Positions 8,464-16,492 of a stretch of DNA of 64,000 bases are shown here, piece by piece (the first letter of the stretch is position 1; the number at the start of each line of letters is the position of its first letter). Below the pieces are notes generated by a model. It worked only from the letters and a program-made list of their open reading frames with translations. It ran no database searches and was not told the DNA's origin. This stretch comes from CAZNUM01 sp046861615 (GTDB taxonomy: Bacteria; Fidelibacterota; Marinisomatia; Marinisomatales; TCS55), in NCBI GenBank assembly GCA_046861615.1, contig JBHHUS010000001.1, positions 1 through 64,000 of the forward strand. Direction: 5' to 3'. The position numbers and the translations under genes were made by a program.

Positions 8464-9543
8464 ATGACAGAATCTGAAATCCAAAATTTATTAAAACGAA
8501 TTGATGGCGTATTTCGACCCCGTCAGGTAGGCTCTTCTGAAAAATCTTGGATGATTGTGGGTCACCTGGTAAATGAGGCTTCCCGATCGGATTTGGAACA
8601 GATGTTGAAAAAGGAAACGGTCTCCTATACTGTTCAATCGCGTAATGGTGATTTATATCTCCGAATTGAAAATCAATCTCCCGGCAAAGTGATTTTACGA
8701 ATCCCTAAAATTTCAAGGATTCACTGGATATTGTTCCTGACTACCATTCTGACAACTTTATTAGCCGGTTCCATGATGGCCGGGGGCCAACCCTGGTCTC
8801 ATCCGTTAGATATTATGAAGGGATTCCCTTTTTCTGTAACCTTAATGCTTATTCTGGGGACCCACGAATTCGGGCACTATTATTTTGCCCGGAAACACCA
8901 TGTTAATGCCACACTCCCGTATTTTATTCCGGCGCCACCGTTTATCTTTCTCATCGGCACCTTTGGTGCTTTTATTAAAATTAAATCACCCATCTACCGG
9001 AAAGATGCCCTGCTTCAGATCGGGGCGGCCGGACCTATCGCCGGCTTTCTGGTAGCTGTCCCGGCTCTGTTTATTGGTTTAATTCAATCCACAGTTGTGG
9101 AGAAAATAGCAACTGAAAATGCCATCATTTTGGGAGATTCCATTTTAATGAAATTGCTGACATTTATCACCCATCCGGGGATGGGCGCCACCCAGGATCT
9201 GATGCTCCACCCCATTGCTTTTGCCGGCTGGATCGGATTACTGGTGACGATGCTGAATCTGTTGCCGATTGGACAATTAGATGGTGGTCATATTGCCTAC
9301 GCCATGTTGGGGGAGAGGCATAAGCTAATGGCAAAACTGGCCTTTCTGGCGTTGATCCCACTGAGTTTTTTTTCAATAAACTGGCTGGTATGGGGATTAC
9401 TTATTTTAGCCCTGATGCGGACAACCAGCCATCCGCCGATCCAGGATATTCAGGCGCCTTTATCGTTGATTAATAAACGAATCGGTTTATTCTGCTTACT
9501 AATTTTTATTCTTTGTTTTATACCGGCACCGTTTAAAATCTAA
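8464..9543 (+). CDS. Site-2 protease family (M50) membrane metalloprotease
   Basis: A 359-residue integral membrane zinc protease. HEFGH at residues 134-138 supplies two zinc-binding His and the catalytic Glu, and LDGGH at 272-276 supplies the third zinc ligand. The cytosolic-looking first 80 residues are followed by about six to seven membrane segments. The overall form resembles the bacterial/chloroplast EGY1-like site-2 proteases that lack PDZ domains. Such enzymes cleave membrane-spanning substrates such as anti-sigma factors; the substrate here is unknown. A TTG at 8437 could add nine residues; the ATG at 8464 is chosen, though neither has a strong ribosome site. The next gene starts one base after the stop codon. 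Confidence 0.87.
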   Translation: MTESEIQNLLKRIDGVFRPRQVGSSEKSWMIVGHLVNEASRSDLEQMLKKETVSYTVQSRNGDLYLRIENQSPGKVILRIPKISRIHWILFLTTILTTLLAGSMMAGGQPWSHPLDIMKGFPFSVTLMLILGTHEFGHYYFARKHHVNATLPYFIPAPPFIFLIGTFGAFIKIKSPIYRKDALLQIGAAGPIAGFLVAVPALFIGLIQSTVVEKIATENAIILGDSILMKLLTFITHPGMGATQDLMLHPIAFAGWIGLLVTMLNLLPIGQLDGGHIAYAMLGERHKLMAKLAFLALIPLSFFSINWLVWGLLILALMRTTSHPPIQDIQAPLSLINKRIGLFCLLIFILCFIPAPFKI

Positions 9544-9544
9544 C

Positions 9545-11875
9545 ATGAAATTCAGACTTTGGTGGGTCATGCTGGTGAATCTGACCCTGGCTCAAGTCCG
9601 GGTTGGCGACTGGCAAAATATCACTTCTCCGTTACAGATTAAGGCGATCACCGCCTTGGGGGATACGCTTGTTTGCGGGACTAACGGAGGTCTGTTACTT
9701 TATAATCCCAACCGGCAGACTTTTGAAGTCCTTACAAACCTGGACGGATTGGCTGTCACCACGATTAATTCAGTTTTTAAAGGCCCTCAGAATAATCTTT
9801 GGTTAAGCGGTGACGGTATCATTCAAGTATATGACTTTAAAAATCACGTTTCAGTGAATATATTTGATTTTGATTTGGATGAGGTAATTGGTTTCACTGT
9901 TTTTAAGGGGGTTGTCTACGGTGTTTATCGTCAGGAAACCGACTGGGGAATCGCTGAATTTATTTTTTCTGATAATCAATATTATTACCGGGATTTATAT
10001 GCCCGCCCAGGTTTAAACCTGGTTACCGGTTTAGCCGTGAAGGGCGATAGCCTTTATCTGGCAACGGATAGTGGTCTGCTGGCTGGTAATCCACATAGTA
10101 CGCACATTACCCAGTGGAGTAATCCCTATACCAACTTAGGAGATACCATTCGCATTCTGAGTGAAAAAAACGGGGAACTGGCATTTGTCACCGGGAGTAA
10201 AGTTTATTCCCTGTCATCCGGCGATCCGGAACCGGTTCAGTTAATAGACAATTCGACGATAAATGATTTGCAAGCGCTTACTATTCGTGATTTTCATGAC
10301 TATGTGGCCGTCTCAGATTCCATCGTTTATCAATTGACCAGTGACCAGATTGAACCTGTTTTACTCAGTCCCGGTTATCGATTAACCACAGTGTATCTGA
10401 ATTCTGTCGGAGAGTTGTTTTTTGGTTCCGGCACTGGTATTGTCAGGGATAAAAATGGCCTGACCCATGAGGCGCCGGACAGCCCGGTTATTGGTTCTCC
10501 CACTGCCTTGGCGGTTCTTACCGACGGAAGTCTGGTGATTAGTTCTTCGAAAGGGATTGCCCGCCGAATAGATGATAGCTGGGAAAACTGGATAGTGGAT
10601 TACCGTTCCAGCTTTGGCGGTGGTGAAAAATTAAAGCTAAACCCATTTCCTTATTCACTGGGAACATTCGTCCCGATCCTGATTGAAGGTCCCTCCGGAG
10701 TTCTGAACGGCGCTATCACCGGATCAAATCCCAAACAGGGTGGTGGAGGCATAATAACCATTAATTCCTTCTCCGAACCAATATCGGTGACGCTTACGGA
10801 TTCCAGTTCAATTCCCTACTATGTTTCACCGGCAAATGACTCCACTTTTCAAGTCCAGGATTTGGCCCTCGATAATCATGGAAACCTCTGGGCCGTTTCC
10901 ATCAACAGTCGTGATGAACCGCTCCAGGTCTATGCCGGTGGTCAATGGAAATCCTTCTCTATCACTCAATCCGATGAAATCCTTTGTCGTTCCGTGACCT
11001 CTGTGGCAGTTGATAATTTCGGCCGGGTCTGGATAGGTGCCCGGGGCAATGATTCCCTCAATGTCGGCCTGTTCCGTAATGGCGGCTTGACCATGCTGAA
11101 AGTGGGTGGCGATTCAGACAATCCCCAGGCTGAAAAATGGATTGCTGAAGAAATTGATTTTGGATCAGGACCTCAATCGGTCTGGGACCTGGCTGTTTCT
11201 CCGCAAAACAGGCTTTTTGTTCTTACACCAGCGGGATTGATCTACAAGGATTTACAGATTTCAACTGATAATCCGGTGAAAATAACCGGCCCGGTTTCAG
11301 CTAATGGTCAATTGTATCCCTATTTCCCCAATGTGGTTTTTACCCGGGGGGCCGGAATCAGAATCGACCCCCGGGGGAATAGCTGGATCATTTCCCCTCG
11401 TGAGGGTATCCGGATTCTGCTGGCCAACGGGGAATATTGGCCGGACGTGAACGGCTTGAGGGAAAAGAACAGTTATCTGCTTTCTGACAACGTAAGGGAC
11501 CTGGCCTTCGATGGGGATAAAGGTCTGGCTTACATCGCCACCGATCGGGGTGTCAGTGTAGTCAAAATACCCTTCGCTGAAAAGAAAAAGAGTTTTCAGC
11601 AGGTTTCCCTTTTCCCCAGTCCATTTCATATTCCAAGTGATCGTCCGCTGGTTGTGGATGGATTAAAAGACCATAGCGCAGTAATGATTATGAATCTAAA
11701 TGGCCGGGTAATCCGCACCCTGACTGAGGATTCTAATTCAATACACGGTTATCAGGCTTTTTGGGATGGACGGAATGAAAACGGTCAATGGGTAAATAGT
11801 GGCGTATATCTGGTAGCGATTCACGACCGAAAAGGGGCTGTAGTTTTTGAAAAAATAACTGTTATCCGTCACTGA
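9545..11875 (+). CDS. PorZ-like beta-propeller protein with T9SS-type C-terminal domain
   Basis: A 776-residue secreted protein. The N-terminal signal (about residues 1-16) is followed by GDWQNITSP and repeated blocks such as TLVCGTNGGLLLYNP, NLWLSGDGIIQVYDF and KGLAYIATDRGVSVV. These are the units of two-component regulator-type beta-propellers. The last 85 residues are a beta domain with GRVIRTL, FWDGRNENGQWVNSGVYLVAI and EKITVIRH, as in FlgD-like or type IX secretion sorting domains. The order, length and N-terminal pattern resemble PorZ of Porphyromonas, a surface part of the type IX secretion attachment complex. That identity is inferred from overall resemblance. It starts one base after the M50 protease gene, so the two are probably co-transcribed. 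No other secretion-system gene is in the window. Confidence 0.7.
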   Translation: MKFRLWWVMLVNLTLAQVRVGDWQNITSPLQIKAITALGDTLVCGTNGGLLLYNPNRQTFEVLTNLDGLAVTTINSVFKGPQNNLWLSGDGIIQVYDFKNHVSVNIFDFDLDEVIGFTVFKGVVYGVYRQETDWGIAEFIFSDNQYYYRDLYARPGLNLVTGLAVKGDSLYLATDSGLLAGNPHSTHITQWSNPYTNLGDTIRILSEKNGELAFVTGSKVYSLSSGDPEPVQLIDNSTINDLQALTIRDFHDYVAVSDSIVYQLTSDQIEPVLLSPGYRLTTVYLNSVGELFFGSGTGIVRDKNGLTHEAPDSPVIGSPTALAVLTDGSLVISSSKGIARRIDDSWENWIVDYRSSFGGGEKLKLNPFPYSLGTFVPILIEGPSGVLNGAITGSNPKQGGGGIITINSFSEPISVTLTDSSSIPYYVSPANDSTFQVQDLALDNHGNLWAVSINSRDEPLQVYAGGQWKSFSITQSDEILCRSVTSVAVDNFGRVWIGARGNDSLNVGLFRNGGLTMLKVGGDSDNPQAEKWIAEEIDFGSGPQSVWDLAVSPQNRLFVLTPAGLIYKDLQISTDNPVKITGPVSANGQLYPYFPNVVFTRGAGIRIDPRGNSWIISPREGIRILLANGEYWPDVNGLREKNSYLLSDNVRDLAFDGDKGLAYIATDRGVSVVKIPFAEKKKSFQQVSLFPSPFHIPSDRPLVVDGLKDHSAVMIMNLNGRVIRTLTEDSNSIHGYQAFWDGRNENGQWVNSGVYLVAIHDRKGAVVFEKITVIRH

Positions 11876-11908
11876 ACGGCTGATCGTTTTTGCTGGACAG
11901 CCTTTTTA
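11876..11908 (+). terminator. Short hairpin and T-run after the PorZ-like gene
   Basis: GGCTG (11878-11882) pairs with CAGCC (11898-11902) and is followed directly by five T residues, three bases after the stop codon. The stem is only five pairs. It lies between two convergent genes. Confidence 0.4.
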
Positions 11909-11919
11909 TAATTGATTGT

Positions 11920-13179
11920 TTAAATAGTTGTCAGGGCCTGGTTTAAATCCCAGATCAGATCATCGGCATTCTCCACGCCCACCGACAGGCGAATCATTTT
12001 TTCGGTGATTCCCATAGCTTTTTTTACCTGCTCAGAAACATCGGCGTGAGTCATTGTCTGAGGATGTTCCGCCAATGATTCCGTACTACCGAGACTGACG
12101 GCTAATTTGATTAATTTCAGATTGTTTAAAACAGTGAAGGCTTCTTTTTCACCACCCTTTATGTTGAAGCTGAGCATGGCTCCGGAGGAGGAGTATTGCC
12201 GCTGGAAAATTTCATATTGCGGGGAATCGGCAGGAATGTTTCCAAGATAATATATTTTTTCAACTTTCGGATGCTGGGATAAAAATGCTGCAACTTTTTT
12301 AGCATTGTGCAATTGCGTTTCCATCCGTGGTTTTAATGTTTCCAGACTGCGCAATAGTAACCAACCAGTCCAGGGTCCGGCCATATTTCCCATGAAAGTT
12401 CTTAACCCTTTGATCCGGGAAATAATCTCATGGGAACCTAAAACAGCCCCGGCGATCACATCGCTGTGACCACCAATATATTTGGTGGCCGAATAAATGA
12501 CAATATTGGCGCCGTGTTTCAGCGGTTGGGACCAAATAGGACCCATGTAAGTATTATCAACACCTAATAGGACCTGTTCGGAGGTAGAAAATTGATCGGC
12601 AATCCGACGGCACATGGAAAGGTCGATCAAAGCATTGGTGGGATTAGCCGGGGTTTCAACATAAATGAATCGCAAACGGTCTTTTTTACCGGAATTTTCA
12701 ATTTTTTTGATAATTTCATTAGCTGTGTTATCGGAATGAAAACCGATAATATTGATCCCGTATTTTGTTAAAAAATGGTTAATGAAATGATCGGTACCGC
12801 CATAGAGCGGTTTACTGAAAAGGAGCAAATCTCCGGGTTGTAAGTATTCCAGGAGTGTAGTAGCGATGGCGGACATACCGCTCTCAAATACGGCACAATC
12901 TTCAGCTCCGTCCCAGAGCGTGAGCCGGTTTTCAAGGATTTCCAAATCGGGGTTATTCAAGCGGCTGTAAATCAACCCTAGTTTTTCCCCTGGTTTCTGT
13001 TCCCTCAATCCATAGGCGACCTGAAAAAAAGCTTTTCCTTCTTCGGCCGTGTTGAAAACAAAAGTGGAGGTCTGGAAAATCGGACACTTAATGGATCCCT
13101 CAGACCATTCCGGTCTGTAACCGAAAGACATCACCAGACTTTCCGGCTGGAACCGTCTTGGTAGCTCTTTTGGATTCAT
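11920..13179 (-). CDS. Cystathionine gamma-synthase family PLP-dependent enzyme
   Basis: A 419-residue fold-type I PLP enzyme of the Cys/Met metabolism family. Lys233 in YSATKYIGGHSD forms the Schiff base, Asp208 in GVDNTY pairs with the PLP nitrogen, and Tyr71 in IYSRLNNP reaches the phosphate from the neighbouring subunit. Members make or cleave cystathionine, homocysteine derivatives or methionine; which reaction applies here is unclear. The 13179 start is preferred over an in-frame ATG at 13209 because it follows an AAAGGGGGT site, which pairs almost fully with the 16S anti-SD. That site is built from the last codons of the upstream add gene, whose stop ends one base before this ATG. It is the third gene of the OPT-add operon. 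Confidence 0.88.
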   Translation of the reverse strand: MNPKELPRRFQPESLVMSFGYRPEWSEGSIKCPIFQTSTFVFNTAEEGKAFFQVAYGLREQKPGEKLGLIYSRLNNPDLEILENRLTLWDGAEDCAVFESGMSAIATTLLEYLQPGDLLLFSKPLYGGTDHFINHFLTKYGINIIGFHSDNTANEIIKKIENSGKKDRLRFIYVETPANPTNALIDLSMCRRIADQFSTSEQVLLGVDNTYMGPIWSQPLKHGANIVIYSATKYIGGHSDVIAGAVLGSHEIISRIKGLRTFMGNMAGPWTGWLLLRSLETLKPRMETQLHNAKKVAAFLSQHPKVEKIYYLGNIPADSPQYEIFQRQYSSSGAMLSFNIKGGEKEAFTVLNNLKLIKLAVSLGSTESLAEHPQTMTHADVSEQVKKAMGITEKMIRLSVGVENADDLIWDLNQALTTI

Positions 13180-13180
13180 T

Positions 13181-14257
13181 TTAACCCCCTTTAAATTGCG
13201 ATCGTTCAATATATTCGGGTAAAATGTTGAATTCTTCTTCCAATTCCTGAGCGATGGACCGGATCAGATTTTTCCGCTGATCGTGAGGCAGGAAAGCGCT
13301 TTTCATGGCCGCGATCGTGATCTCCCTGAAGTCGTGCAATTTAAAATCGAAAAGATCCCGGGCAATCATAAACTCTTTGGTGAGATTAGTATTGGAAATC
13401 AGACGATTGTCAGTGTTTAACGTAATTCGAATTCCCTGACTATAGTAGTATTTCATGGGATGCTGTCTTAACGACCGAATGGAGTAAGTGTGCCAGTTGG
13501 AAAGCAGACAGATCTCTAGTGGAATGCGATGGTCCCGGACATAATACATTAAATCACGATCCTCTCTCAAACGGGTGCCGTGCCCGATCCGATGGGCGCC
13601 GCAGTAATGGATCGCCTGGTGGATGGAAGCGGGTCCGAAAACTTCACCGGCGTGAATAGTGGCGTTGATGTTGTTGTTTAAAATTAAATAGAACGCCTCG
13701 CGGTGATCCTTGGCCGGAAAATTCTCCTCGGCACCGGCTAAATCAAACCCGACCACTCCCTTGTGTTTATAACGAACGGTTAGATCAGCCAGTTTTAGCG
13801 AAACATCAGGGGCAATATTCCGAATCCCACAGATAATAATTCCGGACTTTATGCCGAAACTTTTTTCTCCCTTTTTCAATCCTTTCCGGACTGCATTTAC
13901 TGATTCCTCCGGCGTCATTCCACCTTTGGTGTGAAGAATCGGAGAATAGCGGATTTCGATGTACCGGACGTTTTCCCGAGCCACATCTTCAATTAATTCA
14001 TAGGCGATTCTGATCAGACTCTCTGGTGTTTGCATGACCGACAGGGTAATATCGAAACGCTCCAGATAGTCCTCCAGCGACCCCCGTTTTTTACCGATGA
14101 TCAGTATTTTTTTTAGATCTTCGTGATTATTCGCCGGGAGTTTTACCTTATTCTTTTCCGCCAGGTCCAGCATAGTGGATATACGTAAACTGCCATCTAA
14201 GTGGCAATGCAACTCCACCTTGGGGAGTCGTTGTATCAGTTCTGCTGCAATCGTCAT
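13181..14257 (-). CDS. add: Adenosine deaminase
   Basis: The 358-residue cytoplasmic zinc enzyme deaminates adenosine or deoxyadenosine to inosine in purine salvage. Zinc ligands are His17 and His19 (HCHLDGS), His202 (IHAGE, with catalytic Glu205) and Asp283 in NTDNRLIS; His226 in GHGTRL is the catalytic base. NTDNR instead of the NTDDP of some homologues is common among other bacterial adenosine deaminases. A related function such as aminofutalosine deamination cannot be excluded by eye. The start overlaps the stop of the OPT transporter gene by four bases (ATGA). Its last codons carry the ribosome binding site of the following PLP enzyme gene. Confidence 0.88.
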   Translation of the reverse strand: MTIAAELIQRLPKVELHCHLDGSLRISTMLDLAEKNKVKLPANNHEDLKKILIIGKKRGSLEDYLERFDITLSVMQTPESLIRIAYELIEDVARENVRYIEIRYSPILHTKGGMTPEESVNAVRKGLKKGEKSFGIKSGIIICGIRNIAPDVSLKLADLTVRYKHKGVVGFDLAGAEENFPAKDHREAFYLILNNNINATIHAGEVFGPASIHQAIHYCGAHRIGHGTRLREDRDLMYYVRDHRIPLEICLLSNWHTYSIRSLRQHPMKYYYSQGIRITLNTDNRLISNTNLTKEFMIARDLFDFKLHDFREITIAAMKSAFLPHDQRKNLIRSIAQELEEEFNILPEYIERSQFKGG

Positions 14258-16221
14258 GATTGGCTGTTTCCGTCGCTGACTTCAATATCAGCTTTTGTTG
14301 GAGAGGCTACTTTTCGTAACCAGAAAATCACCAATACTAATAGAATTATACCCGGCCAGGAACCCAGCGGTTCCTTTACGATCGCCAGAACGTCTTTATC
14401 ACCGGAAATGACTATGGGAATTGCCATCAGGATACCTACCAGCGCCTCACCGGTAATTAGTCCGGAAGCAAACAGCAAGCCCCGGTTCCCGGCCAATTTT
14501 AATGCCTGTTGTCGATGGGCTCTGGCCAGGTTACGATTGCGATTATTAAAGGTTTTATTGACGGCCCAGGCAATTAATCCACCGATAAAGATGGGCACTG
14601 ATAGCTCGAAGGGTAAGTAAATGCCAACGGCCACGGCCAATACCGGCAGCCGGAAGGAGGCGCTTCTGTTTTCCTGAATTTTATCGGCAATAATTACCAG
14701 AACAGAGATAAGCATTCCGATAATTATTATCAACCAAGGGAGATTTTGTTGAAAGACACCTTCTGCCACTGAAGACATGAGCGTGGCCTGAGGTGCCGTC
14801 AGGGGGTTCGGATGTGCAGGTGTAGCTATGCCGATGCCATAGGCTTTTTCAATCAATTTTAGCACCGGAGCGATAAATACTGCTGCCGAGAGTACACCCA
14901 CCGTCTGCATAATCTGCTGTTTCCAGGGCGTGGCGCCCACCAAATAACCGGCTTTCAGGTCCTGCATGTTATCACCACCGATGGCGGCAGCACAGGCCAC
15001 AACGGCACCAATGAAAATGGCCGCCGCCGGCCCGGTAACCGATTGAGTCCCTACCAGAGCCAACAACACCAGAGAGGAAAACAGAATCGTGGCGATGGTT
15101 ACTCCGGAAATGGGATTGTTTGAACTACCTACCAGTCCAGCCATATAAGCGGCCACGGCGGAGAATAGAAAACCGGCAATAATCATCACCAGGGCCATGA
15201 ACAGGGATGGTATTGTTGATTGGATGATGTAGTAGTAAACCCCAAATATCGGAATGATGGCCACTAACAGCAGGATGCCTACCCATTTCATAGAAAGATC
15301 CCGTTCTGTACGGGGAATTTGAACTGGTTGATCAGCACTACTACTCCTTACGGTTCTGAAGCTGGTTTTTATTCCGGAAAAAATGGAGTTCCGTAAATTA
15401 ATCAAAGCCCACAGACCACCGACAATCATGGAACCGACACCCAGGAACCTGGTATCCCGGGACCAGATCTGACTGGCCCAATCCACAGCTGAAATTGGTT
15501 GCCCATTTACTACCGGCCAGGCGTGGCTGACTGCATAGATGGGAATAGCTATCAACCAGTTAATCGCTCCTCCTAAAAAAACCAGGATGGCGATATTAAT
15601 TCCTACGATGTAGCCAACCGATATGAGTGCTGGGGATAGGTTTGTTCCGAAATAAGCAATGGAATGACCAACCTGCGCGGCGCTTTCCACGACTCCGGTC
15701 CATATTCGCAGTCCCGTTTCCCCAAATTTGAATAGCGCTCCTACTACTCCGGCCTGAGCAATATACTTTACACCCTCGCCACGGTCACCGGATTTTAGAA
15801 CTTCCGCAGTGGCTATTCCTTCCGGAAATTGCAGTTTTTCCTTAACAATCAGTGCCCGCCGTAGAGGGATGGTGAACAATACTCCCAGCAGTCCACCCAA
15901 CCCGGCGATGATGGTGGTCTCCCAATAGTCGAACGTTTTCCAGTAACCCATGACAATCAGGGCGGGGAGGGTAAAGATCACTCCTGCCGCCAGGGATTCA
16001 CCGGCTGAAGCGGCCGTTTGAACAATATTGTTTTCCAAGATATTTGAGGTTTTGAAAAAACGGAGGATACCCATGGAAATAACAGCGGCGGGAATGGAGG
16101 CCGAGACCGTCATTCCGGCAAATAAACCCAAATAAGCATTGGCGCCAGCCAGAATAATCGATAACAAAATGCCCAGTATAACAGCTTTAATTGTAATTTC
16201 GGGGAGACTTTTTTCAGACAT
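14254..16221 (-). CDS. OPT family oligopeptide transporter
   Basis: The 655-residue integral membrane protein has about 14-16 hydrophobic segments. Landmarks of the OPT/YSL superfamily are the N-terminal AGANAYLGLFAGMTVSASIP motif, NILENNIVQTAASAGESLAAG, the SSNNPISGVTIATIL segment and the GGDNMQDLKAGYLVGATPW motif. The family imports peptides, or in some branches metal chelates, by proton coupling; the bacterial OPT-only branch is usually called a peptide transporter. It is first in an operon with adenosine deaminase and a sulfur amino acid PLP enzyme. It lies divergent from the TPP-riboswitch-controlled receptor gene. Confidence 0.9.
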   Translation of the reverse strand: MSEKSLPEITIKAVILGILLSIILAGANAYLGLFAGMTVSASIPAAVISMGILRFFKTSNILENNIVQTAASAGESLAAGVIFTLPALIVMGYWKTFDYWETTIIAGLGGLLGVLFTIPLRRALIVKEKLQFPEGIATAEVLKSGDRGEGVKYIAQAGVVGALFKFGETGLRIWTGVVESAAQVGHSIAYFGTNLSPALISVGYIVGINIAILVFLGGAINWLIAIPIYAVSHAWPVVNGQPISAVDWASQIWSRDTRFLGVGSMIVGGLWALINLRNSIFSGIKTSFRTVRSSSADQPVQIPRTERDLSMKWVGILLLVAIIPIFGVYYYIIQSTIPSLFMALVMIIAGFLFSAVAAYMAGLVGSSNNPISGVTIATILFSSLVLLALVGTQSVTGPAAAIFIGAVVACAAAIGGDNMQDLKAGYLVGATPWKQQIMQTVGVLSAAVFIAPVLKLIEKAYGIGIATPAHPNPLTAPQATLMSSVAEGVFQQNLPWLIIIIGMLISVLVIIADKIQENRSASFRLPVLAVAVGIYLPFELSVPIFIGGLIAWAVNKTFNNRNRNLARAHRQQALKLAGNRGLLFASGLITGEALVGILMAIPIVISGDKDVLAIVKEPLGSWPGIILLVLVIFWLRKVASPTKADIEVSDGNSQS

Positions 16222-16368
16222 GATTGTTCCTAATTGTTCTCGGAAAGTAGGGCGAAAGGGTGATTGGCAGCAACCTTGACGAAAAAAATCTGTTGAAATA
16301 CAGTTAATAACGGAATTGATTGACTAAACAGTTAGCCCAAGAATTCTTCTAAAAAATTTTTTCACACG

Positions 16369-16397
16369 TTGATTGAATCAAAAGAATCAGGTAATTT
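16369..16397 (+). promoter_or_regulatory. Candidate promoter for the thiamin receptor mRNA
   Basis: TTGATT (16369-16374), a 17-base spacer and TAATTTT (16392-16398) lie just before the riboswitch. The second box fits the TAnnTTT form seen in Bacteroidota promoters better than the classic TATAAT. Spacing and position are good, but AT-rich DNA gives such matches by chance. Confidence 0.4.
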
Positions 16398-16399
16398 TA

Positions 16400-16488
16400 C
16401 AACTGCCGGGGGTGCTGTTTCGAACCAGACGGAATGGCTGAGAATATACCCAGAAACCTGATCTGGATAATACCAGCGTAGGGAGTTG
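16400..16488 (+). ncRNA. TPP riboswitch (THI element)
   Basis: The leader contains the conserved THI-box sequences in order: GGGGGTGCT (16408-16416), CTGAGA (16438-16443), ACCTGATCTGG (16456-16466) and AATACCAGCGTAGGGA (16469-16484). Closing stem P1 can form between CAACT (16400-16404) and AGTTG (16484-16488). The GGGAG at 16481-16485 is the probable ribosome binding site of the gene starting at 16493, so TPP binding would stabilise P1 and hide it. This suggests control at translation initiation. No T-run terminator is present between the aptamer and the ATG. The aptamer class is established; the mechanism here is inferred. Confidence 0.94.
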
Positions 16489-16492
16489 AACT

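Noticed and set aside
13180..13209. Upstream ATG at 13209 for the PLP enzyme
   Set aside because: It would overlap add and lacks a ribosome site, whereas the ATG at 13179 has a near-perfect one.
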